The notes under the pieces were generated by a model. That model worked only from the letters and a program-made list of their open reading frames with translations. It was not told the origin of the DNA and did no database searches. The translations under genes and the position numbers were made by a program. A stretch of 64,000 bases of DNA. It comes from Pseudarthrobacter sp. NS4 (lineage in GTDB: Bacteria > Actinomycetota > Actinomycetes > Actinomycetales > Micrococcaceae). The stretch is taken from the NCBI RefSeq assembly GCF_024758005.1, contig NZ_CP103288.1:558001-622000 (forward strand), read 5' to 3'. This document shows positions 42,393-50,716 of the stretch, piece by piece. Every line of letters starts with the position of its first letter. Position 1 is the stretch's first letter.

Positions 42393-43774
42393 GCCGCGTT
42401 TACGACTTCGCTGCCATCGGCGTCGGGCCCTTCAACCTGGGCCTCGCTGCCCTCGCCGAGCCGGTGGAGGGCGTGGACGGCATCTTCCTGGAACAGAGCG
42501 GGTCCTTTGACTGGCATCCCGGGATGATGCTGGAACCCGCCCACCTCCAGGTGCCCTTCATGGCGGACCTCGTCACCCTGGCGGACCCCACCTCGCCGTA
42601 CTCCTTCCTGAACTTCCTGAAACAGACCGGGCGCCTGTACCGGTTCTACATCCGGGAGAACTTCTACCCCCTGCGGGCGGAGTACAACCAGTACTGCCAG
42701 TGGGTGGCCGGCCAGTTGCCTTCCGTCCGTTTTGGCACAGCTGTGCTGGATATAGCGCACGACGGCGGCGTGTACCGGCTGTCCGTCACCGGTCCGGAAG
42801 GTCCGGAGGTACTTCTGGCGCGGCGGCTGGTGCTGGGTACCGGCACTTCCCCATACATTCCGGAAGCCGCTGCAGGAATCGTTGCCGAGGCGGAGGCAGG
42901 GCGCGGGGGAGTGGTCTTTCACAACGCCGACTACCTGGCGCGAAAGGCCGAACTCCAGCAGCAGCGCAGCATCACTGTCCTGGGCAGCGGCCAAAGCGCG
43001 GCCGAGATCTACTACGAACTCCTGCAGGAAGCCGATACCTACGGCTACCAGCTGAACTGGGTCACCCGGTCCGGGCGGTTCTTCCCGCTGGAGTACACCA
43101 AGCTGACCCTTGAGATGACGTCGCCCGAGTACGTGGACTACTTCCATGGCCTCCCGCAGCACCAGCGCGACCATCTCAACAAGACGCAGAAGAACCTCTA
43201 CAAGGGGATCAACTCCGATTTGATCGACGCCATCTACGACCTGCTCTACACCAAGAGCCTGTCCGGCATGGTGGACACGCAGCTGCTGACCCACTCGTCA
43301 CTCGCGGAAGCGCACTGGGACCCCGCGGCCGGAATCCACATCCTGCACCTGCACCACCAGGAGCAGGGCACCTCCTACACCCTGGACAGCGAAGCGGTGG
43401 TCCTGGCCACGGGTTACAGCTACCGGGAGCCTGGCTTCCTGGCAGGGGTGCAGGAACGGATCTCGCGGGACAGCGCGGGACGGTTCGCGGTGGACCGCAA
43501 CTACAGCACCAGTGTTGAACCCGGCGAGATTTTCGTCCAAAACGCCGAACTGCACACGCACGGCTTTGTCACTCCGGACCTGGGCATGGGCGCGTACCGC
43601 AACTCCTGCATCCTGCGTGAGATCGCCGGCCGGGAGGTGTACCCGGTGGAGCGCAGCATCGCGTTCCAACAGTTCGGCTCCCCGGCAGGCATCGGTGCGC
43701 CGCGGGGCTTGCCAGACATTGGGACTGCACCTGCCCTTGGGACAGCAGGCGTTGAACCAGGGGTGCCGGCATGA
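42389..43774 (+). CDS. desB: Lysine/cadaverine N-hydroxylase (DesB-like)
   Basis: 461 residues; flavin N-monooxygenase of the IucD/SidA family. FAD motif AIGVGPFNLGLAAL, then SFDWHPGMML; NADPH motif VLGSGQSAAEIYYELL; C-terminal ATGYSYREPGF. It would hydroxylate the free amine of cadaverine, using NADPH and oxygen. Coupled by 4-bp overlaps to both neighbours. Confidence 0.92.
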   Translation: MSRVYDFAAIGVGPFNLGLAALAEPVEGVDGIFLEQSGSFDWHPGMMLEPAHLQVPFMADLVTLADPTSPYSFLNFLKQTGRLYRFYIRENFYPLRAEYNQYCQWVAGQLPSVRFGTAVLDIAHDGGVYRLSVTGPEGPEVLLARRLVLGTGTSPYIPEAAAGIVAEAEAGRGGVVFHNADYLARKAELQQQRSITVLGSGQSAAEIYYELLQEADTYGYQLNWVTRSGRFFPLEYTKLTLEMTSPEYVDYFHGLPQHQRDHLNKTQKNLYKGINSDLIDAIYDLLYTKSLSGMVDTQLLTHSSLAEAHWDPAAGIHILHLHHQEQGTSYTLDSEAVVLATGYSYREPGFLAGVQERISRDSAGRFAVDRNYSTSVEPGEIFVQNAELHTHGFVTPDLGMGAYRNSCILREIAGREVYPVERSIAFQQFGSPAGIGAPRGLPDIGTAPALGTAGVEPGVPA

Positions 43775-44340
43775 GGTTCACGTTCCGCTGCCTTGATGCC
43801 GAGGCCGATGCGCCGCTCCTGCACCGTTGGGTGACCCAGCCGTACGCCTCGTTCTGGGGAATGCTGTCCGCCAGCGTCGAGGACGTGGTGGAGGAGTATG
43901 CCAGGATCCAGGCCAGCGGACACCACCACGCGCTGTTGGGGCTCGACGGCGGCGTCCCCGCCTTCCTGATGGAGGAGTACCTTCCGGACTCCTCGCCGCT
44001 GGCGGCCGTGTATGCCGTCCAGCCCGGAGACGTGGGCATGCACCTGCTGGTGGCGCCGCCGTCGGAAGGCCCCGAGCCCGGTTACACAGCTGCTGTCATG
44101 GACGCCGTCCTGGCCCGCTTGTTCGCCAGGCCGCAGGTGCAACGCGTGGTGGTGGAACCGGATGCGCGGAACACCAAGATCCACGCCTTGAACGGGCGGC
44201 TCGGTTTCCAGCCCGCCGGCGTGGTCACCCTTCCGGACAAGGAGGCGCTGCTGAGCTTCTGCAGCCGCTCCGACTACCAGGCCGCCCGCGCGGCACTGGA
44301 CACTCTTTCCACCCCCATCCCACAGGGAGCCTCACTGTGA
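43771..44340 (+). CDS. desC: Acyl-CoA N-acyltransferase (DesC-like)
   Basis: 189 residues of the AlcB/IucB-type GNAT family: PLLHRWVTQPYASFWGM, then EEYARIQ, and GMHLLVAPP with RVVVEPDARNTKIHALNGRLGF for acetyl-CoA binding. It would add succinyl or acetyl to N-hydroxycadaverine to form the hydroxamate. Overlaps desB and desD by 4 bp each. Confidence 0.9.
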   Translation: MRFTFRCLDAEADAPLLHRWVTQPYASFWGMLSASVEDVVEEYARIQASGHHHALLGLDGGVPAFLMEEYLPDSSPLAAVYAVQPGDVGMHLLVAPPSEGPEPGYTAAVMDAVLARLFARPQVQRVVVEPDARNTKIHALNGRLGFQPAGVVTLPDKEALLSFCSRSDYQAARAALDTLSTPIPQGASL

Positions 44341-46229
44341 CCGTCCACCTCGATTCCGTACCCGCCCCCAGCGCGAACACTGCCACCCCGGCCGCACCCA
44401 ATGCCGCACCCCACCTCGCTGCAGACCGGTGGGACAGGGCGAACCGGCACCTGCTCCGTAAAGCGCTCGCCGAGTTCTCGCATGAACGGATCATCACGCC
44501 GGAGCTGCTTCCCGAGGAACCGGTGGATGGCGTGACCGGCCGTTACCGACTCCGCAGTGACGACGGCTCCCATGAGTACCGCTTCTCCGCCACGGTCCTG
44601 GAGCTGGACCACTGGTCCATCGACCCGGACTCCATCCGGTGCTTCCAGGACGGCACCGAAGCGCCGCTGGACGTGCTCGGGTTCATCACGGTGTTCCACA
44701 CCACCCTGGGGATCAACATCCAGATGCTCCCGGTCTACCTCGAAGAGATCAGCAGCACCCTGGCCAGCCATGCCTATAAACAGTGGGCCGGCCAGCCCTC
44801 AGCCGCCGAACTCGCGGCCGGGGTAACGGGCGGACGCGACATTGCCGCCGATTTCCAGGCCATTGAACGCAGCATGACAGAGGGCCACCCCTGTTTCGTG
44901 GCCAACAACGGGCGGCTGGGCTTCGGCATCAGCGATTACCACGCCTTTGCCCCCGAGACCGGCGCGCCGGTGCAGCTGGAGTGGATCGCCGTCCACCGAA
45001 GCCACGCCGTCTTTACCTCGACTGCGGGGCTGGACTACCGGGCGCACCTGGACGCCGAACTCGGCCCGCTGGCCGGGGACTTCACGAGCCAACTGCAGCT
45101 TCAGGGCCTGGACCCGGACCAGTATTTCTTTATGCCGGTCCACCCGTGGCAGTGGGAGAACAAGCTCACCGTCACGTTCGCGGCGGAAATCGCCCGCCGG
45201 CGCATTGTCTACCTGGGCGCGGGAACGGACACGTACCAGGCACAGCAGTCCATCCGCACGTTCTTCAACACCAGCGCTCCCGCCCGAAACTACGTCAAGA
45301 CCGCCATGTCCGTGCTGAACATGGGCTTTATGCGCGGCCTGTCACCGCAGTACATGAAAGCCACGCCGGCCATCAACGACTGGCTGCGGAAGCTGATCGA
45401 GGATGACGGCGCCCTGCAGCGGCGCGGGTTCACCATGATCGGTGAGATCGCTGCCCTCGGCTACCACAACGGGTACTACGAGGCAGGGTCGGCCAACGGT
45501 TCGCCCTACCGGAAGATGCTTTCTGCCCTGTGGCGGGAGAGCCCCCTGCCCCTGCTGAAGGACGGGCAGCAGCTAACCACCATGGCCTCGCTCCTGCACG
45601 TTGATTCGGCAGGCAAACCGATGGTGTCGGCACTGATCGAGCGTTCCGGACTGGCCCCCGCGGACTGGCTGCGCCGGTACTTCGAGGCCTACCTGGTTCC
45701 ACTGGTGCACTGCCTTTACCAGTACGAACTGGCCTTCATGCCGCACGGCGAGAACGTCATCCTGGTCCTCGAAGACGGCGTCCCCGTCCGCGCCATCATG
45801 AAGGACATCGCCGAGGAGATCGTGGTGATGGGGGACCGGCTGGACCTGCCTGAGGAGGTGTCCCGGATCCAGGCGGCCATCCCGGACGGCGAAAAGGTGC
45901 TGGCCATCTTCACGGACATCTTCGACTGCATCTTCCGTTTCCTGGCAGCACTCCTGGAGGAGGACGGAAAGCTCGGCCAGGAGGACTTCTGGCGGACCGC
46001 AGCAGCTGCCGTGAAGGACTACCAGGGGGAACATCCGGACCTTGCCGACCAGTTCACCCGCCACGACCTGTTCGCCGCGGACTTCGAGCTGTCCTGCCTG
46101 AACCGGCTCCAGTTGCGCAACAACCAGCAGATGCTGGACCTCGCGGATCCCTCGGGCGGGCTGCAGATGGCGGGGCGCCTGGCCAACCCGTTGGCGGGGT
46201 TCGGCGGGATGCCGGATACCGGGCGGTAA
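44337..46229 (+). CDS. desD: NIS siderophore synthetase (DesD-like, IucA/IucC family)
   Basis: 630 residues from GTG with GGGAG upstream. IucA/IucC core: EGHPCFVANNGRLGFG, FMPVHPWQWENKL, SIRTFFNTSAP and KTAMSVLNMGFMRGLSP (ATP and substrate sites), followed by the C-terminal FhuF-like region (LVHCLYQYELAFMPHGENV). It condenses hydroxamate units with ATP, giving a desferrioxamine-type linear or cyclic siderophore. No exporter or uptake gene is seen nearby. Confidence 0.93.
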   Translation: MTVHLDSVPAPSANTATPAAPNAAPHLAADRWDRANRHLLRKALAEFSHERIITPELLPEEPVDGVTGRYRLRSDDGSHEYRFSATVLELDHWSIDPDSIRCFQDGTEAPLDVLGFITVFHTTLGINIQMLPVYLEEISSTLASHAYKQWAGQPSAAELAAGVTGGRDIAADFQAIERSMTEGHPCFVANNGRLGFGISDYHAFAPETGAPVQLEWIAVHRSHAVFTSTAGLDYRAHLDAELGPLAGDFTSQLQLQGLDPDQYFFMPVHPWQWENKLTVTFAAEIARRRIVYLGAGTDTYQAQQSIRTFFNTSAPARNYVKTAMSVLNMGFMRGLSPQYMKATPAINDWLRKLIEDDGALQRRGFTMIGEIAALGYHNGYYEAGSANGSPYRKMLSALWRESPLPLLKDGQQLTTMASLLHVDSAGKPMVSALIERSGLAPADWLRRYFEAYLVPLVHCLYQYELAFMPHGENVILVLEDGVPVRAIMKDIAEEIVVMGDRLDLPEEVSRIQAAIPDGEKVLAIFTDIFDCIFRFLAALLEEDGKLGQEDFWRTAAAAVKDYQGEHPDLADQFTRHDLFAADFELSCLNRLQLRNNQQMLDLADPSGGLQMAGRLANPLAGFGGMPDTGR

Positions 46230-46265
46230 GACCGGCGAAGAGCCGGGGCTGGATAGGCTTGCAGC

Positions 46266-47039
46266 ATGACGCCAAACTCCTCCGGAACAACCGCACTCAT
46301 TACCGGGGCCAGCGCGGGCCTGGGCGCCGAGTTCGCGCGCCAGCTCGCCGCCCGGGGCGCCAACCTGGTGCTGGTGGCACGAAACAAGGCCCGCCTCGAA
46401 GAAACGGCGGCGGGCCTGGAACGGCGCTACGGAATCACCGCTGAGGTGCTTCCCGCGGACCTGACGGACGACGCGGGTGTGGCCGCCGTCGTCGGACGCC
46501 TGTCCGATGTCCAGCGGCCGGTGGGCATCCTGGTCAACAACGCCGGGATCGGCCTGCTGCACAACTTCGAGGACAATCCCATCTCGGAGGAGAAAAAGCA
46601 CCTGAAGCTGCACGGGGAAACGGCCATGGTGCTCACGCATGCGGCCCTCAAGGGCATGCTGGCACGCGGTGAAGGCCGGATCATCAATGTGGCAAGCATC
46701 GCCGCGTTCCTGCCACGCGGCACGTACTCGGCGGCGAAGGCATGGCTGGTGAGCTTCAGCCGCTGGGCCAACCTCGCCTACCGCAAAAAGGGCATCAGGG
46801 TCACGGCGGTCTGCCCCGGCTTCACCCATACGGAATTCCACGACCGGATGGGCATGGATAAGTCGGTGGCTCCATCGTGGGCCTGGCTGCGCGCCGAACG
46901 CGTAGTGCGGGAGGGCCTGGCCGACAACGAACGCGGGCGCGCCGTATCCATCCCTTCCAAGCGGTACAAGGTGGTGGCAGCCGTTGCGCGGGTGGCGCCG
47001 GCGAAACTAGTGGCGGGGCCCCCTCGGACGGCCAAATAA
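46266..47039 (+). CDS. Classical SDR oxidoreductase
   Basis: 257 residues. TALITGASAGLGAEFA, NNAGIG, S in NVASIAAFLP, and Y-S-A-A-K (TYSAAKAW) give a full SDR active site; RNKARLEE suggests NADPH. It follows desD by 36 bp and could be cotranscribed, though no siderophore role is known. Its end overlaps the converging FUSC gene by 33 bp. Confidence 0.92.
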   Translation: MTPNSSGTTALITGASAGLGAEFARQLAARGANLVLVARNKARLEETAAGLERRYGITAEVLPADLTDDAGVAAVVGRLSDVQRPVGILVNNAGIGLLHNFEDNPISEEKKHLKLHGETAMVLTHAALKGMLARGEGRIINVASIAAFLPRGTYSAAKAWLVSFSRWANLAYRKKGIRVTAVCPGFTHTEFHDRMGMDKSVAPSWAWLRAERVVREGLADNERGRAVSIPSKRYKVVAAVARVAPAKLVAGPPRTAK

Positions 47040-48128
47040 AGGGGCACGCCCAAAGAAGGGTCCCCGGCCAAGGAGTGCGGCCGGGGTACGTGACCCTGAC
47101 CGCCGCACGGCCACCACCACCAGGATCCCCACCAGCGCCCCCACCAGCGTCTCCACGCCGCGCTCCAGGATCAGGACCACCGGGTCGGTGGGGGCGGCGA
47201 GTTGGGTTATCAGCAGGATGACCGGCGTGAACGACACCATGGCCAGGCCGTAGTGGCGGGTCATGAACAGTTCGGTAGTGAACTGGAAAAGGATCACCAG
47301 GAGAGCCAGCAGGACGGCCTGCTGCCCGGGGAACACCCCCGCCAGCCACCATGGTCCGGGCAGAATGACGACGGCGGTGACCGCCAATCCCAGGAACGTC
47401 CCCACGATGCGGTGGATGCCGCGGCGGACGCTGCTGGGGAGGTCCGCTCCGGCCAACGGCACGGCAGCTGCCGCCATTGCCCAATGCGGGTGGCCGCTGC
47501 CGCTCAGGACGCCCAGGGAGCCCGCGGCCCCTACCGCCAGCACATACCTGGCAGCGTGCACCAACAGTTCCCGCCGGCCGGCCGCGCGGTGCGGTTTTTT
47601 TTCGGCGCCGCGATGCCGGGAACGCCGGCGCAGCCAGCCGCTGAAGCCCACCGCCAGGGAGAACACAGCTGAACCTGTGGCGATCAGCATGGCGATATAC
47701 CAGGGAACTGCCGTGGGTACGGATGCGCAGGCACCCAGGGCGAGGATTCCGAAAAACGGGCCGTTTGGCTTGAGCCGCACCCGGTCCGCATACACGGATC
47801 CCACACCGGCCAGTACGGCTTCGACTGCCACCAGCCACCAGGAATGGAGATGGTTGACGGACAGGAACAGGCCCACCGCAACTCCGCCCAGGAGCACAAC
47901 GGCGGCCTGGGCCTGGTGGCGTAGCCGCAGCTGATGCTGCTCCGAGCGGCCGTACATTCCAGTCAGCGCGCCAAAGACGGCGTAGATGATGAGGTCTGTC
48001 CGGCCGGCAGCCAGAAGCAGCATTGAAGGGACAGCGACGCCCACGGCGACCCGGAGCGCGGCGAGATGGTCATTGGTGGCAGGTTCCAGCCGGTGGAGTG
48101 CGCGCACCTGGGAGAGGACGCGTTTCAT
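47007..48128 (-). CDS. FUSC family inner-membrane protein
   Basis: 373 residues with about ten membrane segments in two blocks and a cytoplasmic arginine-rich loop between (GWLRRRSRHRGAEKKPHRAA). The second block has LPSSVRRGIHRIVGTFLGLA and ERGVETLVGALVGI, the fusaric acid resistance/aromatic acid exporter signature. Probably an efflux or membrane-associated protein. The C-terminal tail is basic with repeated GRxPxFGR. Confidence 0.88.
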   Translation of the reverse strand: MKRVLSQVRALHRLEPATNDHLAALRVAVGVAVPSMLLLAAGRTDLIIYAVFGALTGMYGRSEQHQLRLRHQAQAAVVLLGGVAVGLFLSVNHLHSWWLVAVEAVLAGVGSVYADRVRLKPNGPFFGILALGACASVPTAVPWYIAMLIATGSAVFSLAVGFSGWLRRRSRHRGAEKKPHRAAGRRELLVHAARYVLAVGAAGSLGVLSGSGHPHWAMAAAAVPLAGADLPSSVRRGIHRIVGTFLGLAVTAVVILPGPWWLAGVFPGQQAVLLALLVILFQFTTELFMTRHYGLAMVSFTPVILLITQLAAPTDPVVLILERGVETLVGALVGILVVVAVRRSGSRTPAALLGRGPFFGRAPLFGRPRGPRH

Positions 48129-48250
48129 GCCGCACCACCCTTTGCTGTTCCCGTTTCCGCTCGGCCTTTGGAAGCTATCACCGGTCCGGGGCGACGGTCA
48201 TATCGGCCGGAGCCGCGGGACATGGAACGTCATTGTGACCGGCACAGCTA

Positions 48251-48298
48251 AGGCCCGTACTGCATGGTTTCCCCCAAGGAAACACGCAGGACGGGCCT
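48251..48298 (-). terminator. Hairpin after the MFS transporter gene
   Basis: Outer arms AGGCCCGT and ACGGGCCT enclose TGGTTTCC-cccaa-GGAAACA, giving a long interrupted stem. It lies 45 bp after the MFS stop on the minus strand. Confidence 0.6.
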
Positions 48299-48342
48299 GG
48301 AAAGCGGGGACTACAGGACGTGCCCCGGCTGCTGCCGGACGG

Positions 48343-49932
48343 CTATACGCCGGCCGGCACCTTTTCGGTCCCGCGGGCGTCTGTGACGTCCTGGGTGTCG
48401 AAGGGCATTTCGTCCAGGTCGATCAGCGGATTGTCGTCCTGGGTTGCCACCAGTTCCCTTGCTTCCGCCTGGGTATCAACGCTGGGCATGGAGCCCGGAA
48501 GCGGGCGCTGCGCTGATTCCTTCAGGAAGTAGATGGCGATGGCACCAGCCAGGGAAGTTCCCATCAGGTAGTAGGCGGGCATCATGTCGTTCCCGGTTGC
48601 ACTGATCATTGCGGCAACGATGAAGGGTGTGGTTCCGCCGAAGATCGCCACTGAGAAGTTGTAGGCGATGCCCATTGCACCGTAGCGGCTGGACGTGGGG
48701 AACTGGGCCGGAAGTGCGGATGCCAGGTTGGCCACGTAGAAGGTCACCGGGAAGGCGATCAGTGCGAGGCCGGCAAGGGTGGACCAGATGTCACCGATGC
48801 CGATCAGCAGGAAGGCCGGGGTCGCCAGGACCACAGTGCTCAGGGCACCGATCCAGAGGACTGGCCTGCGGCCGATCCGGTCGGACAGCTTGCCGGCCAG
48901 CGGAATGCAGAGGCTCATGACCACCAGCACGGGAATAGTCAGCAGGGTGCCGTGCACTTCGTCGTAGCCCTTGGATTCGGTGAGGTACGTCGGCATGTAG
49001 GAGGTGAGGGCGTAGCCGGCCGTGTTGGCGGCGGCCACCAGAATCATGGCCACGATGATTGAGCGCCAGTAGGCCTTGACGATGCCCACCGGGCCCTTTG
49101 CCGCTGCCTCGTCGGACGCGGCGGCGTTTTTGGCGATGTCCTCCTGGGCATCCAGGGTGGCCTGGAATTGGGGCGATTCCTCGATCCTGCTCCGGAAATA
49201 GACGGCAATCAGGCCCAGCGGACCGGCCACCAGGAACGGAATCCGCCAGCCCCATTCCTCCATGGCAGCCTGTCCCATGGTGAGTTGAAGGGCCGAGACC
49301 AAGGCGGCGCCCAGGGCGAAGCCCAGGTAACTGCCCATATCCAGGAAGCTGGCCAGGAAGCCCCGGCGCCTGTCCGGCGCGTACTCGCTGACGAAGGTGG
49401 TGGCACCGGCGTATTCCCCACCTGTGGAAAAACCCTGGACGATTTTCAGCAGCACCAGCAGGGCGGCCGCCCACAACCCAATCTGGGCGTAGCCGGGCAG
49501 GAGCCCGATGGCGAACGTGCTCGCTGCCATCAGCATGAGGGTGGCGGCCAGGATCTTCTGCCGGCCCATCGTGTCGCCCATCCAGCCGAAGATCACTCCG
49601 CCAAGGGGGCGGGCGATGAACGTCGCGGCGAAGGTGCCGAGGAGGAACAGGGTCTGCGTCGTAGGGTCCGATTCCGGCAGGAAGACCGGCCCCATGGTGG
49701 TGATGAGGTAGCCGAAGACACCGACGTCGTACCATTCCATCGTGTTGCCCACGATGGTGCCGCCGAGTGCTTTCTTCAGCATCGGCTGGTTCACGACGTT
49801 GACGTCGGATTCCTTAAGCCGGCGGCGTGGCAGCCGCCTGGGCTTTTTGGCAGCCGTGGCAGCTGCCTGGTCTGTTCCGCTGGCGTTCCTGGCGCCTGGT
49901 GGAGAATCGGTCATGCTTCGGTCTGTGGGCAT
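48343..49932 (-). CDS. MFS transporter, metabolite:H+ symporter (MHS) family
   Basis: 529 residues from ATG 49932 (AGGAG upstream); an ATG 24 bases earlier lacks an RBS. Twelve membrane helices; MHS signatures GNTMEWYDVGVFGY, RPLGGVIFGWMGD, GRQKIL, KIVQGFSTGGEYAGA and SDRIGRRPVL are present. The cytoplasmic N-terminus is unusually long and basic (KKPRRLPRRRLKE). Relatives import proline/betaine, alpha-ketoglutarate, citrate or shikimate; the substrate is not determined. Confidence 0.92.
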   Translation of the reverse strand: MPTDRSMTDSPPGARNASGTDQAAATAAKKPRRLPRRRLKESDVNVVNQPMLKKALGGTIVGNTMEWYDVGVFGYLITTMGPVFLPESDPTTQTLFLLGTFAATFIARPLGGVIFGWMGDTMGRQKILAATLMLMAASTFAIGLLPGYAQIGLWAAALLVLLKIVQGFSTGGEYAGATTFVSEYAPDRRRGFLASFLDMGSYLGFALGAALVSALQLTMGQAAMEEWGWRIPFLVAGPLGLIAVYFRSRIEESPQFQATLDAQEDIAKNAAASDEAAAKGPVGIVKAYWRSIIVAMILVAAANTAGYALTSYMPTYLTESKGYDEVHGTLLTIPVLVVMSLCIPLAGKLSDRIGRRPVLWIGALSTVVLATPAFLLIGIGDIWSTLAGLALIAFPVTFYVANLASALPAQFPTSSRYGAMGIAYNFSVAIFGGTTPFIVAAMISATGNDMMPAYYLMGTSLAGAIAIYFLKESAQRPLPGSMPSVDTQAEARELVATQDDNPLIDLDEMPFDTQDVTDARGTEKVPAGV

Positions 49933-50348
49933 TTGGGCAACTCCTGGGGAGGTCATTTGCTTGCGACTTGTAGCTGCCCCGCTCCGGGCAGGCCTTCAAT
50001 TTTACGGGAAACCCATGGTGCCAAGGCCCGGAATGGCGTAGGCTCGACCTTTTTGGGGTTGTTTGAGGGCTCTCTTTCCGAGCTGTTTTCCCGTCTTTTC
50101 CCGCGCTATTACTGGGATGTGAACGACTGGAGGGCATCGGTACCGAATATTTTCCAGTGGACGGCATTGTGGACTTATTTTCCCGGGTGACCAGCGTCCG
50201 AATGTGACCGCCCCCACGCCGCTGCCGCAGTCAATCCCGCCGTTCGATCAAGCGCCATCGATGCCCCGGCTGAAGTGCCGCCGTCGGACTCTTCAGGACC
50301 CCCGGCCAGGGGGTTCACAGGTGGCTGCCCGCTGCCTATGGTTGAGCC
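49933..50348. other. Intergenic region without a supported gene
   Basis: About 416 bp between the MFS gene and a small plus-strand gene. It is less GC-rich at 50040-50110 (T-rich runs), and contains a CCCCC-ggcca-GGGGG hairpin at 50299-50313. I see no coding signal on either strand. Confidence 0.4.
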
Positions 50349-50600
50349 ATGGAAAACCGTAATTCCCATATCAAACCTGAGGTGGCGGACCACCTGGCGG
50401 CGGCGATGAACGCTCCGGACCTGCCGGGCCCGGCTGTGAACGGCGTGACCGGTATGCCCCGGCAGAACACCTGGCCGGATGGCAACGGAAAGCGGCGCCA
50501 CCCGAAGGAACGCGGATCCGGCAACGGCAGGATGGGCCACGAAGCCGCAGTGACGGCCGTGCACCGTACCAGCCGGCCGCAGATGCCGCACTCATCCTAG
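50349..50600 (+). CDS. Small hypothetical protein
   Basis: 83 residues, polar and rich in N, P, G and H: MENRNSHIKPEVADHLAAAM at the start, KRRHPKERGSGNGRMGHEAA later. No known domain. No convincing RBS, but a terminator follows at 50640 and base composition looks coding. Possibly a small disordered protein; could also be non-coding. Confidence 0.45.
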   Translation: MENRNSHIKPEVADHLAAAMNAPDLPGPAVNGVTGMPRQNTWPDGNGKRRHPKERGSGNGRMGHEAAVTAVHRTSRPQMPHSS

Positions 50601-50639
50601 GAACGGACCTGTTCCAGGGCACGCCTCCTATTCGAGGAC

Positions 50640-50680
50640 AAGGCCTGGCAACCCGAGGTACGGTGTCGCCAGGCCTTTTT
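50640..50680. terminator. Bidirectional terminator between small ORF and ligD
   Basis: AAGGCCTGGC pairs with GCCAGGCCTT across an 18-base loop, followed by TTT on the plus strand. It sits between converging stops (50600 and 50717). Confidence 0.75.
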
Positions 50681-50716
50681 CGTGTCCCCGGCGTATCTCC
50701 ATGCCGCCGGACCGGT

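Noticed and set aside
43827..44336. N-terminal extension of desD through desC
   Set aside because: The frame is open, but desC is itself a good GNAT gene and the GTG at 44337 has an RBS and the usual 4-bp overlap.
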